In this document: positions 28,147 to 34,315 of the stretch, piece by piece
Numbering within the stretch: the stretch's first letter is position 1
Layout of the letters: each line of letters opens with the position of its first letter
NCBI GenBank assembly: GCA_030374735.1
Contig: JASCIV010000179.1
Location: forward strand, 1 to 34,315
Reading direction: 5' to 3'
DNA from: Gracilaria caudata
Lineage: Eukaryota; Rhodophyta; Florideophyceae; Gracilariales; Gracilariaceae
DNA: 34,315 nt
Made by a program: the position numbers and the translations under genes
Notes under the pieces: model-generated
Told to the model about the DNA's origin: nothing
The model's database searches: none
The model's input: the letters and a program-made list of their open reading frames with translations, nothing else

Positions 28147-29481
28147 TTAGAGGCCAAAGCAGTTTGCAAAGTATGTAACGGTGGCTGGCCAGTCAGTAAA
28201 GACACCAAGGACCTTGACTTGGGTAGCAAGAGCGTGAAGAATCTCCATGACGTCGCCATCCGTTTTGACAGCTTCCTTAAAGGTTTGAATGTACCAACCG
28301 GACGGCGGTGCGCCAGAACGTTCAAGGGTCCATGTGATAATATCCAATCCAGCGTCATAGGCCGCACGAGCGTAAGTTGAGCGAACAATCTTGTTCGAAT
28401 CATCAGTGGTGAGAAGGAACCACATGGGGGGTGCAATAATACGCACGCCCATATCGTAAAGCTCAGGCATGGATGGCGAGTAGGTCGTCGGGTCTGTCAG
28501 GTTGAAAGTCTCATCGCCATAACGGTCGTCAAGGAACACTGCCTGATTGCTAAATCGTGGTTCATATTCAATCCAGTACTTGACATCGTCCAGGTTGAAC
28601 GACTGCGCCCAAACATCATCTGAAGAAACACCGGCCTTCTTGTACTCATCAATGAGCTTTTGAGCATATTGCTTCTGGGTAAAACCTTTGTACGGCATTT
28701 CGACGCTCGGCTCCTTCAATTTCGGTGTATACTTACCACCCAGTTCACGGAAAAGTTCAATGGATTCAGCATGCGTGAGTAGAGTACCCACAGCACCGGA
28801 AGAAGAGTACAGATCAGTTCTCCACGAAGGAGTACCTTGAAGATACTCTTCGACAGTGGTTGCAGACGTATCGGCTGCATCCATCTTTCCAGTAAGAGTT
28901 TTGAATTCGGCGAGGGTAATGTCAGACGTACAGCACTTCGCAGAAGCCGGTTTGTCGCCTTCGGCTGGTGTGAAAGGTTCGGAACACTTGGAGGCGAGAT
29001 CGGTCGCAAGGATGTTGGTAGTGGTATGCAGATCACATTGGGAATGACGGCAGACGAGCTCCAAGTCGCTTGTGAATGTGACGTCACCTGTATGAATGCA
29101 TAGTAAACAAGAGTGTCACTAGAGCGTTAGGCTATCATTCAAAACGTGCTTAACGAACATAGTATATGGGAACAAAGCATGAATGATGACATTGCGTCAT
29201 GGAAGGAAGGTATTCCACTTACACTCGAGAATTCCAGCGCCCATACGCGCGGCAGCGACGTACGACTCTTTCGTATGCTCTGGGAACTGCATGCAGGCGC
29301 CACGATGGCCAATTGAGAATAGCGAGGTATTGGGTGTCTGAGACATGCACTTCTGCAATGAAGCCTTCAGGTCCGAAGGCCTCATCTCATCAACGAGGTA
29401 AAAGGGACGCGGGCCATATGTTAAAGGCGTAGAGGCGAATGCGAGCGAAAACAGAGTGAGAAGAGCAATGCGGAAGAGCAT
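28147..29481 (-). CDS. Secreted glycerophosphodiester phosphodiesterase, one intron
   Basis: GDPD enzymes cleave glycerophosphodiesters to sn-glycerol-3-phosphate and an alcohol, often to scavenge phosphate. The coding sequence is 29481-29223 joined to 29087-28147 and gives 399 residues. A signal peptide (MLFRIALLTLFSLAFAST) starts the protein. The catalytic segment IGHRGACMQFPEHT (H59, R60) is in exon 1. Splicing rebuilds GAGILECDVTFTSDLELVCR across the junction, giving metal ligands E86 and D88 and the second His H101 in VCRHSQCDLHTTT. The C-terminal barrel strands include IITWTLERSG and LGVFTDWPATVTYF. Without splicing the frame reads into the intron and loses D88 and H101, so the intron is well supported. 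The ATG at 29481 is chosen because it begins the signal peptide; an upstream extension is not credible. All key residues are intact. Confidence 0.92.
29088..29222 (-). other. Spliceosomal intron in the GDPD gene, 135 bp
   Basis: The donor is GTAAGT immediately after the base that ends GAGT at 29223. The acceptor is a CAG at 29090-29088 before GTGACGTCAC. The intron splits a Cys codon (phase 1). Removing it joins two halves of a conserved catalytic motif. It is the only convincing intron in the window. Confidence 0.88.
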
Positions 29482-30052
29482 TTCGACGGTGCTGTTGCGA
29501 GGAACGGCTGGAACAGTTGGTGGATCGCGACAGCAACCGGAGACCGATTGTGGGGGAGAGCTGGGCTGGTTTAGCAATCCTACATCATGGTGGCTGGTTT
29601 CCTTCCTGCAGAGGCTTATAAGAGCATAGGTTGGCGGATGGAGGAATCCGCGTTGTTGATAGAAAGATGCAGGGTAACTGACGTCGCATCTTCTTACGCG
29701 CGGCGTCTGACGACATAGGCGGTTTTGTTGGCCGATACCGTCGTAGATATGGAGGTGGCGAGCGGGAGATACGGAGGCCAAACGGATGTCACGTCAAAAG
29801 CGACACGGAAATTCCCTTCGTACCAAGGGTACAGACAGATGACTGCTAATCCGTTCAAGATCAAAACCAGGGCTGTGTGGTTGAGTGCTCATGGAGCCAA
29901 AGTAGGAGCATTCCAACTACACGTGTACATACTTTCCCGCGAATTAGCGTCTTGCTCACGCTGGCAGGGGCTGTCTTAGATTCTTAGATTTGGTCCCAGC
30001 CGGCCCCAACTGCCCAATCGGCCAAAACGACAGGAGGGCGAATCTTCGGTCA
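29482..30052. other. Intergenic region between GDPD gene and transposon
   Basis: This holds the GDPD promoter and leader. The minus-strand frame that continues to 29781 is only an upstream extension of exon 1. I see no other gene, repeat or RNA. Confidence 0.45.
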
Positions 30053-30065
30053 GGGCCGTTCTTAA
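30053..30065 (+). repeat. Candidate left terminal inverted repeat
   Basis: GGGCCGTTCTTAA is preceded by TCA at 30050-30052. It pairs imperfectly with the proposed right end at 32890-32901. GGGCC-type starts are common in Harbinger elements. Confidence 0.4.
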
Positions 30066-30074
30066 CTGCGCGTG

Positions 30075-30108
30075 TATTCGCGAATGCACGGGAACGTGAA
30101 CGCGAATA
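30075..30108. repeat. Subterminal 8-bp inverted repeat
   Basis: TATTCGCG at 30075-30082 and CGCGAATA at 30101-30108 are perfect reverse complements separated by 18 bp. They lie 10-43 bp inside the left end of the transposon, a place where transposases or their Myb-like partners often bind. Confidence 0.5.
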
Positions 30109-30170
30109 TATTGAGGAATTCAAAATTAGAACTTCTGTAAGGTTCGAACAAGTCTGCAACGTGTGTGTTC

Positions 30171-30255
30171 CGTGATCCCCGTGGGCCTCATCCGGTAATG
30201 AGGGGCATTTGTCATCTTTCCATATTGTATGCACAGCATTTCGTGATCCCGTGGG
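30171..30255. repeat. Subterminal direct repeat pair
   Basis: CGTGATCCCCGTGGG at 30171-30185 and CGTGATCCCGTGGG at 30242-30255 differ by one base. Both lie in the 5' untranslated part of the transposon and may be transposase or Myb-protein binding sites. Confidence 0.5.
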
Positions 30256-30430
30256 AAGTGCGCGCTATGCGCACCACATCTGCCGTACGGCGATGTAAGG
30301 GCATCGCGTGTCGCACATCTACCGCCACGGCGATCATTAAGCGATGCTATATTCCATCTGGCCCGGCGTATTCTCTCCCCAAACACGATGCGGGGGATCA
30401 AACACCTTTTGCAAGTTTTGCGTCGTCTTG

Positions 30431-30484
30431 GCGTCGCTTCTGCGTCGCTTCTGCGTCGCTTCTGCGTCTCATTGCGTCGCTTCT
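30431..30484. repeat. 11-bp tandem repeat (GCGTCGCTTCT)
   Basis: Three perfect units occupy 30431-30463. A degenerate unit GCGTCTCATT follows at 30464-30473, and one more perfect unit at 30474-30484. The array lies about 170 bp before the transposase ATG and may be part of its promoter. Confidence 0.85.
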
Positions 30485-30656
30485 CCGCCGTCATCCCGTC
30501 GCTTCGCCGGCGCTAATGCACTTTTCCAGGCAACGTATGGATTAATGCTATCAATATGGTCCACCAGACCAAGTTCTTGCCGCACAAAACCCGCTTCTCT
30601 ATATATTCTTGGCAAGGAATGTACTATTCCGGACACGCTTTCAGCCTCCTTTTATC

Positions 30657-32000
30657 ATGTCGTCAGCAGTTTATCAGGGGATCCACCACCACACTTTCCA
30701 CAGGTTTCCCGATCCTCAACACCTAATGTCGGCAATCATTTCGTCAAACCTACCTTCCTTCTTATGCACTTCATGTCTGGTGGTAGATTTATACTGTAGC
30801 GCCCTGGAGATATCAGCCAAATCACTGGCTGTTCTCAAGCCCCCTCGACGCCGAAATACTGAGCTCAAGAAGCGCACAACATCAATGGCTTCCATCACCG
30901 ATCGTCTAAATGAGCGGGTATTCAAGAGGTCTTTTCGTGTGTCCAAGGAGGAGTTCAGAATTTTGGAGGACAAAGTTGCCCCGTACTTGAGGAAAAACAC
31001 AGTAGCAGCAGCTAAGTTCAAGAAAACGGTCATTCCGGTGGGTGATAGGCTAGGTATAACATTGCGCATGCTTTCGGGATTTTCCTATTTGGACATGGTT
31101 ATAGGTTTTCAAGTTGGTGTGCCTACAGTTTATACCATTTTTCACGAAACGAGGAGGGTATTGCAGAAAGTTTTACAGCTACCCGGTCTGCCGCGCACGA
31201 AAGAAGAACTAACAAGGCTGGCACTAGGATTTAAGCATTCTCGACGTGTCTTGAATCGCCTAACTGGTTGCGTCGGTGCTCTAGACAGGATTGCAATGCG
31301 GATAAAGAAACCTTCCTGTCCCTATGCTGCTGCTTTTTACTCTCGGAAAGGCTTTCATTCTCTTCCCGTTCAGGCTTTGGTAGATTCGAATTACAGGTTT
31401 TTGGATGTCTCCATTAGGTGCGTGGGATCAACGCACGACGCACTGGCACATTCAGTTTCAGAACTTGGAAAGTACCTTGCGGATGGGAAGTTGGCTACGG
31501 AGTTCTGGATCGTAGGGGACGAGGCTTACATCTGTACTGAAAGCCTCATTGTTCCTATTCCACTATCGCAGTTGAGATATTGGTACCAAGATGGTTTTAA
31601 TTTTCATCTCTCTTCTATGAGAGTTCATGTAGAGCAAGCCTTTGGAATTTTGGCTGCCCGCTGGCGTATTTTGGCGAGACTGGAATACGAAGTCGATGTT
31701 TGCTCGGAAATTATCTGTGTGTGTATGAAACTACACAACTTCTGCATTGATAATCGCCGGGGCACATTAAGGGAGCTCACAGATGACGAAATTTGTAAGA
31801 GTAACGAGGATGTCCGTGCCTGGTATGCTGCTTCAAAGGAAAGGACTTGGGACGTTTATGATTCGTCTATTGATTCTTCACCACCACAGACTTTTTCCTC
31901 GAAGAGAGATCGTCTTGTGGAGATCATTAGAGTCAATGGTCTGAGAAGACCGTGCGGATCTGGAGTGCCAGACCGCTCAGGTGATTGGCTTCCGGAATAG
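30657..32000 (+). CDS. PIF/Harbinger DDE transposase (HARBI1-like nuclease)
   Basis: From the ATG at 30657 the protein has 447 residues. It has an N-terminal helix-turn-helix-like region (FRVSKEEFRILEDKVAPYL then DRLGITLRMLSG and LDMVIGFQVGVPTVYTIFHE). The DDE_Tnp_4 catalytic core follows. The acidic positions are D210 in GALDRIAMRIKKP, D261 in CVGSTHDALA, D288 in WIVGDEAYICTES and E326 in RVHVEQAFGILAARWRIL. These are the family motifs in the right order and spacing, with no stop or frameshift, so the enzyme is potentially active. An in-frame TTG at 30609 extends the frame but is unlikely to start it. It cuts and pastes the element, normally with a second Myb/SANT-like DNA-binding protein. 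HARBI1-like domesticated nucleases look similar, but the flanking repeats favour a transposon. Confidence 0.92.
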   Translation: MSSAVYQGIHHHTFHRFPDPQHLMSAIISSNLPSFLCTSCLVVDLYCSALEISAKSLAVLKPPRRRNTELKKRTTSMASITDRLNERVFKRSFRVSKEEFRILEDKVAPYLRKNTVAAAKFKKTVIPVGDRLGITLRMLSGFSYLDMVIGFQVGVPTVYTIFHETRRVLQKVLQLPGLPRTKEELTRLALGFKHSRRVLNRLTGCVGALDRIAMRIKKPSCPYAAAFYSRKGFHSLPVQALVDSNYRFLDVSIRCVGSTHDALAHSVSELGKYLADGKLATEFWIVGDEAYICTESLIVPIPLSQLRYWYQDGFNFHLSSMRVHVEQAFGILAARWRILARLEYEVDVCSEIICVCMKLHNFCIDNRRGTLRELTDDEICKSNEDVRAWYAASKERTWDVYDSSIDSSPPQTFSSKRDRLVEIIRVNGLRRPCGSGVPDRSGDWLPE

Positions 32001-32576
32001 GTGGGCGCAGTGGGTTCTTCAAATTTGTGTGAAGAAGGGTTCAGCATACAAGCGTAACAACAAAGTGTACGAAATTGTTGGCTTCGAAATCTCACCAGCT
32101 TCAGTAGCCAGCGGAATGTCCCTCGGGTGGCGACACATAACCGTTTGTCATCCCAACAGACAAGAAAAAGCGAACCAGCACAAGCATACCGTTTACCTAC
32201 AGCATCCGTTTTGTCGAAAGTCGGGTAAGATGGGCTACTATTTTTGACACAATGCTCAAGGTCTCGAGCGAATGACAGAAAATGCAGGTGTTTGCAATCA
32301 GCATTGGGTCATGATGGCCTTAGCTCTAACAGCTTCTCTGGTGGTCGTGCTCTTCAGAACAGTTCGACGCGATTGTGCACGATTTGAGCTTTCCGCGAGT
32401 GATCTCATAGACGATTTCAACGATGATATTGACAATGACATCGGTTGGATGGCGAGCAGGTGGTACGTGTATTGGCTTCTGGGAGTGGATAGCGAGCAAG
32501 TGGTAAATGAATGTGGTTCGTTTATAGGGAAACAATGCTCTCTTGACTCTAGACCAAGTACAACTCGGTGCTCTGA

Positions 32577-32882
32577 CTTAATCTCAATGTTGCCGTTTCT
32601 GCGCGGTTTCAGAGTTTCCGGATACAAACCGCCGACCGCTCTACTGAATCAAAAAAGAAGGATAGCGATAACGTCATGTTCATGTACAAAAGAGAAGATG
32701 GTTTGAAAGGTTTAGCCGAATTAAGCACTGGGGAAGAGGTTCATAGTTGGCATGATGAAATGGAGCGAACACTGGGAGGAGCCAAAGGGTATAACTATCG
32801 GTCATTGGTAGATGGTCTTAGAGAAGATCGGGAGTCCTGCTCGAAACTCATAGAAACTGTGCACAACGCCTTGGCACTCTAA
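32577..32882 (+). CDS. Candidate second transposon ORF or its last exon
   Basis: The frame is open from 32577 and has ATGs at 32676 and 32682. It reads SKKKDSDNVMFMYKREDGLK, then STGEEVHSWHDEMERT and LREDRESCSKLIETVHNALA, ending at a TAA at 32880. The composition is that of a real helical protein, with charged residues spaced as in coiled helices. It stops 7 bp before the proposed right end of the transposon. Harbinger elements usually encode a second Myb/trihelix protein, and this could be its C-terminal part. No upstream DNA-binding exon was identified. The 32272-32706 frame in another phase is less protein-like. Confidence 0.35.
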   Translation, partial: LNLNVAVSARFQSFRIQTADRSTESKKKDSDNVMFMYKREDGLKGLAELSTGEEVHSWHDEMERTLGGAKGYNYRSLVDGLREDRESCSKLIETVHNALAL

Positions 32883-32889
32883 TTAAGAT

Positions 32890-32901
32890 TTAAGACGGTC
32901 G
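32890..32901 (-). repeat. Candidate right terminal inverted repeat
   Basis: TTAAGACGGTCG is followed by TCA at 32902-32904. Its reverse complement aligns with the left end with one gap and two mismatches. Confidence 0.38.
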
Positions 32902-33015
32902 TCAGAGTGTATCGGACGTGGTTCTCCAATTCACAACAGATTGCGAAGCTATGGCGTCTGAGAGAAAGACTCTGGGTGAGCTGGCAGATGCACTCCGGTG
33001 GTGGCGCTGGACCGC

Positions 33016-34315
33016 ATGCTCACGCCCAAAATGGGCTATTCGCCGTTGCTGGCGATCAATGCAAAGTTCAATGGCTGGATATATGACCCCAAGATCCGCG
33101 AGATTCGCGTCAGTAGTGAGCAAGTGCTTGAGCTTTCTGCGTCGTCGCCTGCTGCTGCTGCTTCTGCCTCTGCTTCTGCGTCCGCGCACTCGCCTGCGCA
33201 GTCGCCGTCGCGGGGGGTGGACACCGTGACGGTGGATGCCACCATTGTGCAAAAGCGCGGCAGGGGGAAGGCGTTTGTGGTGTCGGAGGCGGCGGGCTTT
33301 GTGTCGCCTACCACCGGCGATGGGCTGGAGTTTGACGCTGACCGTGTGGACGAGCGTGTGGTGGCGCATGCGCACGGCGCCGGAGAGATGTTTGAGCAGT
33401 TCTTTCACGTGGAGATTTGTCTCAGACATTTGGCTGAGCTGCATGCAAAGTATACCAGCGTATGGGTGGAGTGGATTTATAATGACATGGTGATTGACCG
33501 CTCGGTCATCCGTGACCTTTCCACCTCGGCCGAGTGGAAGGGCTTTGGTGCCTCGTTTGACAACTACACGCTGCAGGGTGAGGTGCGATTGGCCGTTGCG
33601 CGCGGACACCACCGTCGCGAAGGGCGGCTTTTTTTATGTGCCCACTCGCCTGGTTCTTCGCGGCAGACACGGCCTGCCCATCTTTGCGAACGACGGCGCG
33701 CGTCGTTTCACGCGCGGCTCACCGCCCACCAGCGTCATTGGCGAAATCCGCATGAGCGCGCTGGGCATTGGCGTGGGCGCCGATGCGGATGGCATCACGC
33801 GCTGGGATGTGAGCAGTACCGCGCGGCGGGGCTGCGCGCGTCGGCACGCATCACGCCCGTGGATAGCAGCAGCTACTCGTACCGACGGATGCTCAGCCGC
33901 TTGCCCAACGGCGAGTGGACGGTGAGAGTGAACGTTTTTGAGCTGCGCAATCTGCGCGTCATGGACGATTCGGGGAGTTCGGACCCGTTTGTGTGCGCCA
34001 CCGTGATGGGCATCACCAAGAAGACGGGGCGTCAACGACAGACGCTCAGCTGTATGGTGAACGAATTGCTCTTTTTTTCTAGCGTGCGCACCGGGCTCGA
34101 GTTTGAGGACGAGAAGATCGTGGTTGAGGTGATGGACTGGAATCGAACTGGTGCGCCCAAGAAGATTGGCGTGTATACGGTTGACGCCAAACGAATGCTC
34201 GATCTTCCTGGCCACGAGGTGTACCGAAAGTGGTTTGCACTGCAGAACCCGAGCGGAGGCAAACGGCCGGCCGGCTTCATCAAAATGTCCATCACAGTCG
34301 TGCCGCCCGGAGGCT
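33016..34315 (+). CDS. Ferlin-like C2-domain protein, 5' part, runs off the window
   Basis: One reading frame is open from 32980 to the window end. It reads MLTPKMGYSPLLAINAKFNG near the start, has an Ala/Ser-rich linker near 33150, then VEICLRHLAELHAKY and SVWVEWIYNDMVID. A C2 domain follows from about 33904: NGEWTVRVNVFELRNLRV, MDDSGSSDPFVCATV, VMDWNRTGAPKKIGVYTV and HEVYRKWFALQNP. The DDSGSSDP and MDWN loops carry Asp residues for calcium binding, and the LPGHEVYRKWFAL ending resembles ferlin C2 domains. Ferlins act in calcium-triggered membrane fusion. From about 33602 to 33808 this frame becomes Arg/His-rich, while the +1 frame reads ADTTVAKGGFFYVPTRLVLR and SVIGEIRMSALGIG, so a paired frame disturbance is likely. 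A better start may be the ATG at 32951 (MASERKTLGELADAL), one base out of frame. The coding DNA is GC-rich. Confidence 0.7.
   Translation, partial: MLTPKMGYSPLLAINAKFNGWIYDPKIREIRVSSEQVLELSASSPAAAASASASASAHSPAQSPSRGVDTVTVDATIVQKRGRGKAFVVSEAAGFVSPTTGDGLEFDADRVDERVVAHAHGAGEMFEQFFHVEICLRHLAELHAKYTSVWVEWIYNDMVIDRSVIRDLSTSAEWKGFGASFDNYTLQGEVRLAVARGHHRREGRLFLCAHSPGSSRQTRPAHLCERRRASFHARLTAHQRHWRNPHERAGHWRGRRCGWHHALGCEQYRAAGLRASARITPVDSSSYSYRRMLSRLPNGEWTVRVNVFELRNLRVMDDSGSSDPFVCATVMGITKKTGRQRQTLSCMVNELLFFSSVRTGLEFEDEKIVVEVMDWNRTGAPKKIGVYTVDAKRMLDLPGHEVYRKWFALQNPSGGKRPAGFIKMSITVVPPGG

Larger units (their letters stand above)
30053..32901 (+). mobile_element. PIF/Harbinger-type DNA transposon, about 2.85 kb, apparently intact
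   Basis: The element is anchored by an intact Harbinger transposase. The proposed left end is GGGCCGTTCTTAA at 30053-30065. The proposed right end is TTAAGACGGTCG at 32890-32901, whose reverse complement CGACCGTCTTAA matches the left at 10 of 13 columns with one gap. Both are flanked by TCA (30050-30052 and 32902-32904), a 3-bp duplication as expected for this superfamily. The second ORF stops 7 bp before the right end, which suits a compact element. The 5' untranslated part (30053-30656) carries subterminal repeats and an 11-bp minisatellite. The ends are short and imperfect, so the boundaries are less certain than the transposase. Confidence 0.55.

Noticed and set aside
30120..30160. tRNA-like B box around GGTTCGAAC
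   Set aside because: No matching A box or cloverleaf arms could be found upstream, and it lies inside the transposon.
33600..33812. Introns as the explanation for the ferlin frame switch
   Set aside because: The protein-like reading switches within a few bases at each point, leaving no room for an intron with donor and acceptor.
1..34315. CRISPR arrays, rRNA genes, bacterial operons
   Set aside because: No regularly spaced repeats, no rRNA-like segment, and the gene content is nuclear eukaryotic.

Overview
The window is nuclear DNA of a eukaryote. It carries a COG7 Golgi-tethering subunit, a canonical nuclear poly(A) polymerase, a BCS1-type AAA ATPase, a family 92 glycosyltransferase and a ferlin-like C2 protein. 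Almost every gene is one uninterrupted frame; only one spliceosomal intron (135 bp, GT-AG) is convincing. The dihydroxy-acid dehydratase and a DUF1838 protein have Ser/Thr-rich leaders with a Phe near the N terminus, as red-algal plastid transit peptides often do. Together this fits a red alga, probably a florideophyte of the Chondrus/Gracilaria kind. The lineage is inferred, not proven.

Layout. 0.2-6.3 kb is a compact block: dihydroxy-acid dehydratase (-), then a very GC-rich pair, a SpoU/TrmH rRNA methyltransferase (+) and a BCS1-like ATPase (+), then a cyclase/formamidase-family hydrolase (-). 7.6-13.6 kb holds a GT92 glycosyltransferase (+), poly(A) polymerase (-) and a CUE-Smr protein (+). 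14.6-21.0 kb holds a DHRS1-like short-chain dehydrogenase (+) meeting COG7 (-) tail to tail, then a DUF1838 protein fused to a cytochrome-b5-like (MAPR) haem domain (-). 21.0-24.3 kb is a gene-poor stretch with what look like remains of a phosphotransferase-like gene and an orphan 3' coding end. 24.3-29.5 kb holds a secreted Cys-rich repeat protein (-), an NADH-pyrophosphatase-type Nudix hydrolase (+), a possible broken small secreted Cys protein (-) and a secreted glycerophosphodiester phosphodiesterase with the one intron (-). 30.05-32.90 kb is a PIF/Harbinger DNA transposon with an intact DDE transposase, a possible second ORF, candidate short terminal inverted repeats and a TCA target duplication. 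It lies about 50 bp before a GC-rich ferlin-like gene that runs off the right edge and shows a paired frame disturbance.

The genes do not form one pathway. They are housekeeping functions: branched-chain amino acid synthesis, organelle rRNA modification, mRNA 3' ends, possible ribosome rescue, Golgi trafficking and glycosylation, NAD(H) turnover and phospholipid scavenging. Most neighbours are divergent or convergent, so each probably has its own promoter. I found no rRNA, no convincing tRNA, no CRISPR array and no bacterial-style operon. The strongest leads are the Harbinger element and its second ORF, the DUF1838-MAPR fusion, the CUE-Smr protein and the degenerate fragments at 22-23 kb.
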